Shown: piece after piece, positions 6,623 through 12,615 of the stretch
How positions within the stretch are numbered: position 1 is the first letter of the stretch
Layout of the letters: every line of letters begins with the position of its first letter
From: an uncultured Acidimicrobiaceae bacterium
Lineage (GTDB): Bacteria > Actinomycetota > Acidimicrobiia > Acidimicrobiales > MedAcidi-G1
Direction: 5' to 3'
DNA: 13,410 nucleotides
NCBI GenBank assembly: GCA_913054115.1
Contig: CAJXIS010000017.1
Location: 1-13,410 of the forward strand
Notes under the pieces: generated by a model
Databases searched by the model: none
Told to the model about the DNA's origin: nothing
The model's input: the letters and a program-made list of their open reading frames with translations, nothing else
Made by a program: the position numbers and the translations under genes

Positions 6623-7108
6623 CTACGGGCAGATCAGGTACTTCCAGACCACCCACCCGGTGTCGAGCTCGACCGCCCAGAGGCGCAGGCGGACATCACC
6701 CCCCTCCGCCGGCCGGTAGCTGGCGGTCGCCTTCGAGCCGAGCCGGATCGTGCGGTCGAAGTCGACGCGCCGGAGGAGCGGGTTGCGCTCCTCGAAGTAC
6801 TCGAACGCCTCCACGGGCGTCGGCGACGGCACCGGGGGCGCCTCGTTCAGCGACCGGCCGGGCAGGAATATCCGGTCAAACGCCTCGTACAGGTTCGGTT
6901 CCTGTCGGCCGCACTCGAAAATCGGCAGCGGGTCGGCGATCGCCAGCGAGGTCGTGGGCACCTGCCAACTCGTCGATGATGCCCCGGGTACGTGCAGCGA
7001 CGAGCCGGAGACCGACGGTGACGTCAACTCAGTCGCACACGAGACCAGCAGGACCAGGGAGAGACCGGCCGCCGTGAGCACTGCCACACGAGCGCTCCTG
7101 CACGTCAT
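6623..7108 (-). CDS. Small secreted lipoprotein of unknown function
   Basis: The 161-residue product begins with a lipoprotein signal peptide: Arg4 and Arg7, a hydrophobic stretch (about 8-22) and a lipobox LVSC with Cys24 as the predicted lipidated residue. A Ser/Thr/Pro-rich linker (about 28-60) precedes a small domain with one pair of cysteines (66 and 160) that could form a disulfide. The C-terminal part (LRLWAVELDTGWVVWKYLIC) looks beta-stranded. I do not recognise the family; it is far too short for a nucleoside-binding lipoprotein of the BMP/Med type. It is the last gene after cdd and deoA, with AGGAG overlapping the deoA stop and five bases from the ATG, so it is probably co-expressed with pyrimidine nucleoside breakdown. 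A link to nucleoside sensing or uptake is only a guess from position. Confidence 0.8.
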   Translation of the reverse strand: MTCRSARVAVLTAAGLSLVLLVSCATELTSPSVSGSSLHVPGASSTSWQVPTTSLAIADPLPIFECGRQEPNLYEAFDRIFLPGRSLNEAPPVPSPTPVEAFEYFEERNPLLRRVDFDRTIRLGSKATASYRPAEGGDVRLRLWAVELDTGWVVWKYLICP

Positions 7109-7113
7109 GCCGA

Positions 7114-7118
7114 CTCCT
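7114..7118 (-). promoter_or_regulatory. Ribosome binding site of the lipoprotein, overlapping the deoA stop
   Basis: AGGAG on the minus strand lies five bases before the ATG at 7108. Its first base is the last base of the deoA TGA stop. This fixes the lipoprotein start and implies translation coupled or cotranscribed with deoA. Confidence 0.65.
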
Positions 7119-8392
7119 CAGACGGCAATCCGGTCGATGATCAGGGGCATCGGGGTCGGCGGCTCGTCGGTGACCTCGATGGCGCCCCGCAGGGCCTCCC
7201 TCGCTGCTGCGAACCTGGCCGGGTCGTCGGCGTGGAGTTCGAGCACCGGCTGGCCGGCCTCGATCGGGTCGCCGGGCTTGGCCAGGCACACGATCCCGGC
7301 CGAAGCACTGACCGGGTCCTCCTTGCGGGCCCGCCCGGCACCCAACCGCCAGGCGGCGATGCCCACCGATCGGCAGTCCAGCCGGCCGAGCACCCCGGAG
7401 GCCCCGGCGTCGACGGTCTCGACGTGCGGGGCGACCGGCAGCGGCGCCGTCGGGTCGCCACCCTGGGCCCGCACCATGTCGTCCCACACCTCTCTGGCCC
7501 GGCCCGAAGCCAGCACCTCGGCCGGGTCGACATCGAGGCCCGCCAGTGCCACCATCTCGCGGGCCAGCGCCAGGGTCACCTCGACCAGGTCGGCCGGACC
7601 GCCGCCGTCGAGCACCTCGACCGACTCGACCACCTCGAGGGCGTTGCCTGCGGTTCGTCCGAGCACCGTGTGCATCGCCGTGAGCAACGCAACCGTGCGG
7701 ACCCCGTTGCGCTCCCCGAGCCCCACCATCGTCTGCGCCAGCTCCCTGGCCCGATCGACCTCGGGCAGGAACGCCCCCGAGCCGACCTTCACGTCGAGCA
7801 CCAGGGCGTCGGTGCCCTCGGCGATCTTCTTCGACATGATCGAGCTGGCGATCAACGGGATGGAGTCGATCGTCGAGGTGACGTCGCGCAGTGCGTAGAG
7901 CCGCCGGTCGGCCGGAGCCAGGTCGGTCGTGGCCCCGGCGATCACCCCGCCGACGGTGCGCAGCACCTCGATCATGGCCTCGGGTTCAAGGGTCGCACTC
8001 CAGCCCGGGATCGACTCCATCTTGTCGAGCGTGCCGCCAGTGTGGCCGAGGCCCCGGCCCGACAACTGCGGCACCGCCGCCCCGCAGGCGGCCACGAGGG
8101 GCACGAGCACCAGCGACACCTTGTCACCGACACCACCGGTCGAGTGCTTGTCGACCGTCGGTCGGCCGACCCCGGACAGGTCGAGCGTGCGGCCGGAGTC
8201 GACCATCGCCCGGGTCCAGGTGGCCAGCTCGTCGGGCTCCATGCCGTTGAAGAAGATCGCCATCGCCAGCGCCGCCGCCTGCTCGTCGGCGATCACGCCG
8301 CCCTCGGCGTAGCGGCCGATGAACCATCGGATCTGCTCGTCGGAGAGGCGCCCACCATCACGCTTGGTGCGAATGACCTCGACGGCGTCCAC
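7118..8392 (-). CDS. deoA: Pyrimidine nucleoside (thymidine) phosphorylase
   Basis: The 424-residue enzyme phosphorolyses thymidine, deoxyuridine and possibly uridine to the base and pentose 1-phosphate. DKHSTGGVGDK (81-91) and the family signature SGRGLGHTGGTLDKME (111-126) are complete. His83, Thr85, Arg169, Ser184 and Lys188 correspond to E. coli His85, Thr87, Arg171, Ser186 and Lys190. DVKVGSGAF (200-208) is also present. GTG at 8392 gives an N-terminus (VDAVEVIRTKRDGG) that lines up with the E. coli enzyme start; GGGGGA just upstream is a modest ribosome site. It follows cdd after 19 bases on the same strand, so CMP-derived cytidine and deoxycytidine can flow through Cdd to DeoA. Its pentose 1-phosphate product feeds the mutase in the facing operon. 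Confidence 0.95.
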   Translation of the reverse strand: MDAVEVIRTKRDGGRLSDEQIRWFIGRYAEGGVIADEQAAALAMAIFFNGMEPDELATWTRAMVDSGRTLDLSGVGRPTVDKHSTGGVGDKVSLVLVPLVAACGAAVPQLSGRGLGHTGGTLDKMESIPGWSATLEPEAMIEVLRTVGGVIAGATTDLAPADRRLYALRDVTSTIDSIPLIASSIMSKKIAEGTDALVLDVKVGSGAFLPEVDRARELAQTMVGLGERNGVRTVALLTAMHTVLGRTAGNALEVVESVEVLDGGGPADLVEVTLALAREMVALAGLDVDPAEVLASGRAREVWDDMVRAQGGDPTAPLPVAPHVETVDAGASGVLGRLDCRSVGIAAWRLGAGRARKEDPVSASAGIVCLAKPGDPIEAGQPVLELHADDPARFAAAREALRGAIEVTDEPPTPMPLIIDRIAV

Positions 8393-8411
8393 GTTTCCCC
8401 CGATGGTCCGG

Positions 8412-8813
8412 TCAGTCGGCCAGGTCGTCGGGGCCGAACGCATCGGGCAGGAGTTCGCCAAGCGGCCTCGGTCCGCCCGGTCCGTCGACCAGCAGCGAGG
8501 CGCCACCGGCCTCGAACAGCAGTTGCCGACAACGGCCGCAGGGGGCGATCACCTCACCCGACGGGTTGGCCGCCACAGCCGCCAACAGCCGACCGCCTCC
8601 GGTGAGGTGCAGGTCGGACACCATTCCGCACTCGGCGCACAGCGTGAGCCCGTACGAGGCGTTCTCGACGTTGCAGCCCGACACGATGCGGCCGTCGTCG
8701 ACGAGGCCGGCGGCACCGACCGGGAAGTCCGAGTAGGGGCAGTAGGCGGTGGCCGCAGCCTCAGCTGCGATCGAGCGCAGTGCCGACCAGTCGATGTCGC
8801 GAGGGTCCTGCAT
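8412..8813 (-). CDS. cdd: Cytidine deaminase
   Basis: At 133 residues this is a short, three-cysteine-type (tetrameric) cytidine deaminase that converts (deoxy)cytidine to (deoxy)uridine. The zinc site is complete: Cys59 and catalytic Glu61 in the CAE motif, and Cys92 and Cys95 in PCGRC. NVENASYG (48-55) binds the nucleoside ribose, and YCPYSDFPVGAA (24-35) is the usual N-terminal signature. I chose ATG at 8813 because it gives the standard family length; ATGs at 8831 and 8852 are in frame and would add 6 or 13 atypical residues, and none of the three has a strong ribosome site. It leads the operon cdd-deoA-lipoprotein and is divergent from the desaturase gene. Confidence 0.93.
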   Translation of the reverse strand: MQDPRDIDWSALRSIAAEAAATAYCPYSDFPVGAAGLVDDGRIVSGCNVENASYGLTLCAECGMVSDLHLTGGGRLLAAVAANPSGEVIAPCGRCRQLLFEAGGASLLVDGPGGPRPLGELLPDAFGPDDLAD

Positions 8814-8868
8814 GCCCCCATGCTGCCGCATCCGGGGGGTCCGTCGCACCATGGCCCGAACGGTGATC

Positions 8869-8874
8869 TACCCT
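8869..8874 (+). promoter_or_regulatory. Candidate -10 box (TACCCT) of the desaturase gene
   Basis: TACCCT matches TANNNT and would place the transcription start inside or just after the adjacent palindrome at 8875-8889, giving a leader of about 45 bases. No -35 hexamer is convincing. Confidence 0.3.
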
Positions 8875-8889
8875 GTGCCCGTCGGGCAC
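8875..8889. promoter_or_regulatory. Perfect palindrome in the cdd/desaturase divergent region
   Basis: GTGCCCGTCGGGCAC is two perfect 6-base arms around a 3-base centre, lying next to a TACCCT box and between two divergent genes. The position suits a repressor operator, or a short hairpin at the 5' end of the desaturase transcript. No regulator gene is in the window to match it to. Confidence 0.35.
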
Positions 8890-8916
8890 GACAGTCCGAC
8901 CCGTCGACCTCGACCC

Positions 8917-8921
8917 GGGGA
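8917..8921 (+). promoter_or_regulatory. Ribosome binding site deciding the TTG start of the desaturase
   Basis: GGGGA lies seven bases before the TTG at 8929, an ordinary Shine-Dalgarno distance. It supports the TTG over the upstream in-frame ATG at 8851, which would add poorly conserved-looking Arg/Pro-rich sequence. Confidence 0.45.
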
Positions 8922-8928
8922 TGCGTCC

Positions 8929-9837
8929 TTGCCCGCCACCACTGAATCACTCGAACTGATCCAGACCGTCGAGCCCGACATCCGGGCGCTCATGGAGACG
9001 CACAAGGAACGCCGCGAGCACTGGTACGCCCACGAAGTCGTCCCCTGGGAACAGGGCCGCAGTTTCCGCGACGAACCGTGGGACGAGTCCCAGGCGACCA
9101 TCTCCCGGCCGGTGCGCACCGCACTCATCCTCAACCTGCTGACCGAGGACAACCTGCCCTACTACCACGCCCGCATCGCAGGGATCTTCCCTGACGACTC
9201 TGCGATGGCCGAATGGTCCAAGCTCTGGACGGCAGAAGAGGGCCAGCACGCGATCGCCATCCGCGACTTCCTCCTGACCTCGCGCAATTGCGATCCGCGC
9301 TCGCTCGAGGACGACCGACTGGCCACCGTCACGCGGGGCTGGCGCATCGGATTCACCGATCCGGTCGACATCTTCAACTACACGTCGGCCCAGGAACTCG
9401 CCACCCGTGTCAGCCACCGCAACGCCGGTGTGCATGCCGACGACCCGATCGCCTACGAGGTCATGAACCGGGTGGCGGTCGACGAGAACCACCACTTCAT
9501 GTTCTACCGGGGCGTCACCACGGCCATGTTGCGCGAGGCACCGAGCCTGGTCCTCAAGTCGCTGCGCCAGGTGCTCACCAACTTCTCGATGCCCGGCACC
9601 GAGATCCCCAACTTCCAACGACGGGCGGTCGAGATCGCCAGGACCGGGATCTACAACCTGCGGGTCCATGCCGAACAGGTCGTCCAGCCGCTGCTCCGCT
9701 ACTGGAAGATCGGCGAGATCACCGGGCTCGATGCCGAGGCGTCCGAGGCCCAGGAGGAGTTGATGGGCATCACCGGCACCCTCATCGAGCAGGCCGAGCG
9801 CTTCGAAGCCAGGCTGGCCCGCCGCAAGAGGACCTGA
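8929..9837 (+). CDS. Acyl-ACP (stearoyl-ACP type) desaturase
   Basis: This soluble di-iron desaturase (302 residues) introduces a cis double bond into an acyl-ACP chain using oxygen and ferredoxin-type electrons. The full six-ligand set is visible: Glu73 in LTEDNLPYYH, Glu104 and His107 in AEEGQH, Glu156 in SAQELA, and Glu186 and His189 in DENHH. The two ExxH motifs are 82 residues apart, as expected for the plant stearoyl-ACP desaturase and mycobacterial DesA fold, and the C-terminus is helical. The length is somewhat shorter than plant enzymes, which carry transit peptides. It starts at TTG 8929, chosen for the GGGGA before it. It stands alone on the plus strand, with no fatty-acid gene or electron donor adjacent. 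Chain length and double-bond position cannot be read from sequence. Confidence 0.92.
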   Translation: MPATTESLELIQTVEPDIRALMETHKERREHWYAHEVVPWEQGRSFRDEPWDESQATISRPVRTALILNLLTEDNLPYYHARIAGIFPDDSAMAEWSKLWTAEEGQHAIAIRDFLLTSRNCDPRSLEDDRLATVTRGWRIGFTDPVDIFNYTSAQELATRVSHRNAGVHADDPIAYEVMNRVAVDENHHFMFYRGVTTAMLREAPSLVLKSLRQVLTNFSMPGTEIPNFQRRAVEIARTGIYNLRVHAEQVVQPLLRYWKIGEITGLDAEASEAQEELMGITGTLIEQAERFEARLARRKRT

Positions 9838-9895
9838 CACGCGCCGATTCGCCACCTTGCGCCGTCCACCACTCCTTCAGCTACTGCGCCTGGTC

Positions 9896-10432
9896 GTGAG
9901 TCGACCCCACCGGGCCGCCTCCTGCCCACCGGAGCCGGCGGACTACCTGCTCCCCGACCTCGACGGTGGTCCCGGACCTTCCGTTGACGGGATCCCCGTG
10001 GCCCACACCCGCTCCGACGCCCACGGCTGGGCACCTGCGGTCCTGGCCGACTGCCGGGATCCGCTCTCCGAGGGGGCACCCGACCTGCGCGGCGTCTGGG
10101 TCGTCGAGCACGGCAGGATGCGCGGCATGGTCCAGCGCATCGAACAGGCCGGCGACCGCGTGGTGATCACGGTCGGCTGGCTGGTCCACGACATGCGTGC
10201 CGACGGCACCCTCGAGGGCGGCGTCCACGACGTGGACCCGAACTCCGGCGAGGTCCACGTGGCCGCCGAGTTCACCGACGGCCGACTCGACCTCCGACCG
10301 AACGGCGGACGGGTCCTGGTCTCCCGGAGGCTCGACCCCGCCGACGCCGAGGTCATGCACTGGCGCTACGGCCCGTTCAGCAACCGCTGTCGCCGCCTCG
10401 CCGGACCACCCGATGGAGCGGGCTCCACCTAG
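9896..10432 (+). CDS. Uncharacterised beta-rich protein
   Basis: I do not recognise this 178-residue protein. After a Pro-rich N-terminus it has alternating short strands (GVWVVEHGRMRGMVQRIE, VVITVGWLVHDM, GRVLVSRRLD, VMHWRYGPF) suggesting a small beta-barrel or lipocalin-like fold; that is a visual impression only. It has no signal peptide, membrane span or catalytic motif I can name. The start is uncertain: GTG 9896 was chosen; a TTG at 9857 would add 13 residues, and neither has a clear ribosome site. A TACTGC sequence eight bases before the GTG is an imperfect match to the leaderless pattern seen nearby. It follows the desaturase by 58 bases and converges on the GNAT gene, the two stop codons sharing CTAG. 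Confidence 0.65.
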   Translation: MSRPHRAASCPPEPADYLLPDLDGGPGPSVDGIPVAHTRSDAHGWAPAVLADCRDPLSEGAPDLRGVWVVEHGRMRGMVQRIEQAGDRVVITVGWLVHDMRADGTLEGGVHDVDPNSGEVHVAAEFTDGRLDLRPNGGRVLVSRRLDPADAEVMHWRYGPFSNRCRRLAGPPDGAGST

Positions 10433-10857
10433 AGCGTGAACCGGTAGACGTTGGTGGCGCGTTCTTCGAATCCGAGGCGCTGGTAGAGGCGGTTGGCGGC
10501 GTCCCTCGACGGACGGGAGGTCAGGTCCACGGTCGTGGCGCCCTCCGCCCGGGCCCGGTCAAGGGCGGCCAGGTTGAGCGCCTCTCCGACACCCTTCCCA
10601 CGGGCTGACCCATCGACCACCACGTCCTCGATCCATGCCCGGAGGCCGGTCGGGATGCGGAACAGCGCCAACGTGAGGCTCCCGACGATCACCCCGTCGG
10701 CCTCGGCGACGAGCAGCACCGAGGCCTCCGATGACACGATCGCCTCGAGGGCAGCGGCATCGGGCGCAGGATTCGAACGCGACAACTGCGGGATCAGCCG
10801 GGCCATCGCCCCGATCAGATCATCATCGACTTCGGTCGCCTCGCGGATCGCCACCAT
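10429..10857 (-). CDS. GNAT-family N-acetyltransferase
   Basis: The 142-residue protein has the GNAT fold in order: N-terminal strand VAIREATEVD, strand VLLVAEADGVIVGSLTL (47-63), strand IEDVVVDGSARGKGVGEAL with the acetyl-CoA pyrophosphate loop R-G-K-G-V-G at 86-91, and the C-terminal NRLYQRLGFEE (122-132) typical of this family. It transfers an acetyl group from acetyl-CoA to an amine; the substrate is not predictable. ATG 10857 begins the domain exactly; the open frame continues far upstream, but only as antisense of the next gene. A TACACT box ends eight bases before the ATG and no Shine-Dalgarno is present, suggesting a leaderless transcript. It is divergent from the PAC2 gene. Confidence 0.9.
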   Translation of the reverse strand: MVAIREATEVDDDLIGAMARLIPQLSRSNPAPDAAALEAIVSSEASVLLVAEADGVIVGSLTLALFRIPTGLRAWIEDVVVDGSARGKGVGEALNLAALDRARAEGATTVDLTSRPSRDAANRLYQRLGFEERATNVYRFTL

Positions 10858-10865
10858 GGCCGCCG

Positions 10866-10871
10866 AGTGTA
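10866..10871 (-). promoter_or_regulatory. Candidate -10 box (TACACT) of the GNAT gene
   Basis: TACACT on the minus strand is followed by eight bases and then the ATG at 10857. The spacing suits transcription starting at the start codon. No ribosome binding site is visible in those eight bases. Confidence 0.45.
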
Positions 10872-10918
10872 CGTCCCGACGGTTCCGGTGGCCGGGAGCG
10901 CGTTGCCGGAGCCACGGA

Positions 10919-10924
10919 TACCCT
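10919..10924 (+). promoter_or_regulatory. Candidate -10 box (TACCCT) of the PAC2 gene
   Basis: TACCCT is followed by eight bases and then the ATG at 10933, so a transcript from here would be leaderless or nearly so. The 75-base gap to the divergent GNAT gene leaves little room for anything but these two promoters. Confidence 0.45.
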
Positions 10925-10932
10925 CGCGGCCA

Positions 10933-11862
10933 ATGAGCGTTCCTCCCCCCGCACCACACCTCCACTGGGTCGAAGAGCCCGAACTCGAGGATCCGATCGT
11001 GCTGGCGGCCTTCGAGGGCTGGAGCGACGCAGGTGGAGCGGCCAGCACCGCCGCCCGCTACGTGCGCGACCACTTCGGAGCCAGCGAGATCGGCACGATC
11101 GAGGCCGAGGACTTCTTCGACTTCACGGTCGCCCGCCCGTTCGTCCGCCTGGTCGACGGCCAACGCATCATCGAATGGCCGGCCACGACCGTCCACGTCG
11201 CCAGACTGCCCGACTCGACCCACGACCTGGTCGTGCTCATCGGCCACGAGCCCCAGTTGCGGTGGCGCACCTTCGCCGACCACGTCGTCAGCGTCGCCCA
11301 GAAGGTGGGCGCCAGGCACGTCGTCACCCTGGGCGCCCTGCTGGCCGACGTGCCGCACACCCGGCCCGTCCAGGTCTTCGGCACCACCGACAACCACGAG
11401 CTCTCCGATCGACTCGGCCTCATGCCATCGACCTACGAAGGCCCCACCGGCATCGTCGGCGTGCTCGGCGCCCGCCTCCGCGAGTCGGGCCTCTCGACGG
11501 CCTCGATCTGGGCCAGCGTTCCCGCCTACGTGTCGAGCGCCCCATCCCCGAAGGCCGCTCTGGCCCTCGTCGAGAAGATCAGCGTGGTCCTCGGCGTTCC
11601 CCTGCCACGCACCGACCTCGAGATCGCCAGCGAGGTCTACGAACGCGAGATCAGCGACCTGGTCGCCGAAGACGAGCGCACCGCCGAGTTCGTCGAGGAC
11701 CTCGAGGAGGACTTCGACGCCAGGGAACTCGAGGACGACCTCGACTCCGGGAACATGGAGGACATGTTCCGCGGCAACGAAACGGCAAGCATCTCCGACA
11801 ACCCCGGAGAACTGGTCGCCGAGGTCGAGGACTTCCTGCGCAGACACCCCGGCCGGGGTTAG
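10933..11862 (+). CDS. PAC2-family protein (proteasome assembly chaperone-like)
   Basis: This 309-residue protein belongs to the PAC2 family, actinobacterial and archaeal relatives of the eukaryotic 20S proteasome assembly chaperone PAC2. The core has AAFEGWSDAGGAAS (25-38), DLVVLIGHEPQLRW (98-111), VTLGALLADVPHTRPVQVFG (131-150) and YEGPTGIVGVL (168-178), all typical of the family. Residues 234-302 form a strongly acidic tail (for example EDLEEDFDARELEDDL, 255-270), predicted helical or disordered. The molecular function in bacteria is not established; a proteasome link is family-based, and no proteasome gene lies in the window. ATG 10933 has no ribosome site but has TACCCT eight bases upstream. 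An in-frame GTG at 10867 overlaps the GNAT promoter and is less likely. The stop overlaps the Nudix stop by four bases (TTAG). Confidence 0.9.
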   Translation: MSVPPPAPHLHWVEEPELEDPIVLAAFEGWSDAGGAASTAARYVRDHFGASEIGTIEAEDFFDFTVARPFVRLVDGQRIIEWPATTVHVARLPDSTHDLVVLIGHEPQLRWRTFADHVVSVAQKVGARHVVTLGALLADVPHTRPVQVFGTTDNHELSDRLGLMPSTYEGPTGIVGVLGARLRESGLSTASIWASVPAYVSSAPSPKAALALVEKISVVLGVPLPRTDLEIASEVYEREISDLVAEDERTAEFVEDLEEDFDARELEDDLDSGNMEDMFRGNETASISDNPGELVAEVEDFLRRHPGRG

Positions 11863-12557
11863 GCGCCGTCCGTCCGATCGGCTCCGGCCCATGGCGGATC
11901 CCTTGGCGCATCGAAGCGCACCTCCAACGCCTCTCCACGGATCGCCGCGAAGGACTCAGCGACCCATTCGTCGGGGAGGATCATGTCCTCCGGCATCTCC
12001 CCCTCGGCGAAGAAGCCCACGTCCCGGCACTCCAACGGATGTGGCGTGAGCGAACCACCGGTCATCCGGCAGTGGAATACCAGCGAATACAGCGGGATCC
12101 CGGTGAAGCCCAGGCGTAGGCCGTCGAGGATGGCGATCGGCCGGATCACCTCGCAGTCGATGCCGGTCTCCTCACGGACCTCCTTGACCACGACCTCCGC
12201 CGGCGAGTAGCCGACGTCCGCCCAGCCGGTCGGGTACAGCCAGAGCCCGGAATCGGCCCGCTGCACGAGCAGGATCTCTCCGTCGTCATTGCCGACGACG
12301 GCTCCTACCGTGACCTTCGGCGTGACGTAGCCGGGAACGCCCGATCCCACGGACGTCAGCCATTCGGCCACGAGCGTCTCGGTGTCGAAGGGCGAGCCGG
12401 CCCGCACCCGGATGTCTGCGGCGACGTGGAGCACCTCTTCGAAGCGCTCCCGTTCGTAGACCACGTCGGAGAAGGCCAGACCCGTCCGGGCGATGGCCGC
12501 CAACGCCTCCGACCAGCGCAGGAGATCCCGTGCTGAGGGGGCATCGTTGGTCTTCAC
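11859..12557 (-). CDS. Nudix hydrolase with Nudix_N-type N-terminal domain
   Basis: The 232-residue protein has an N-terminal helical domain (LLRWSEALAAIARTGLAFSD, 12-31, then ERFEEVLHVAADI) resembling the Nudix_N/ADP-ribose pyrophosphatase N-terminal domain, then a Nudix fold from VTVGAVVGND onward. The Nudix box at 111-133 reads GWADVGYSPAEV and then KEVREETGI: Glu126, Glu129, Glu130 and Gly132 are kept, but the first box glutamate is Tyr117 and the arginine is Lys125. It probably hydrolyses a nucleoside diphosphate derivative such as ADP-ribose or a sugar nucleotide; the substrate is unproven. GTG 12557 is preceded by TACGGT and eight bases, with no ribosome site. It lies 58 bases downstream of glnD on the same strand but probably has its own promoter. 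It converges on the PAC2 gene. Confidence 0.9.
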   Translation of the reverse strand: MKTNDAPSARDLLRWSEALAAIARTGLAFSDVVYERERFEEVLHVAADIRVRAGSPFDTETLVAEWLTSVGSGVPGYVTPKVTVGAVVGNDDGEILLVQRADSGLWLYPTGWADVGYSPAEVVVKEVREETGIDCEVIRPIAILDGLRLGFTGIPLYSLVFHCRMTGGSLTPHPLECRDVGFFAEGEMPEDMILPDEWVAESFAAIRGEALEVRFDAPRDPPWAGADRTDGA

Positions 12558-12565
12558 GAGGGCCG

Positions 12566-12571
12566 ACCGTA
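12566..12571 (-). promoter_or_regulatory. Candidate -10 box (TACGGT) of the Nudix gene
   Basis: TACGGT on the minus strand is followed by eight bases and then the GTG at 12557, the same geometry as at the GNAT and PAC2 genes. It lies in the 58-base gap after glnD and suggests an independent leaderless promoter. Confidence 0.45.
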
Positions 12572-12615
12572 GGCGATGTCCGCGCCGGACCTGGCCGCCG
12601 GACCCGAACACAGGA

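Noticed and set aside
7232..8605. Plus-strand open frame of 457 residues opposite deoA
   Set aside because: It lies antisense to deoA and cdd, whose signatures are complete, and its His/Arg/Pro-rich product has no recognisable domain.
10858..11892. Extension of the GNAT frame into a 487-residue protein
   Set aside because: The extra part is antisense to the PAC2 gene and Gly/Val/Asp-rich, typical of GC-rich shadow frames; the acetyltransferase domain starts at 10857.
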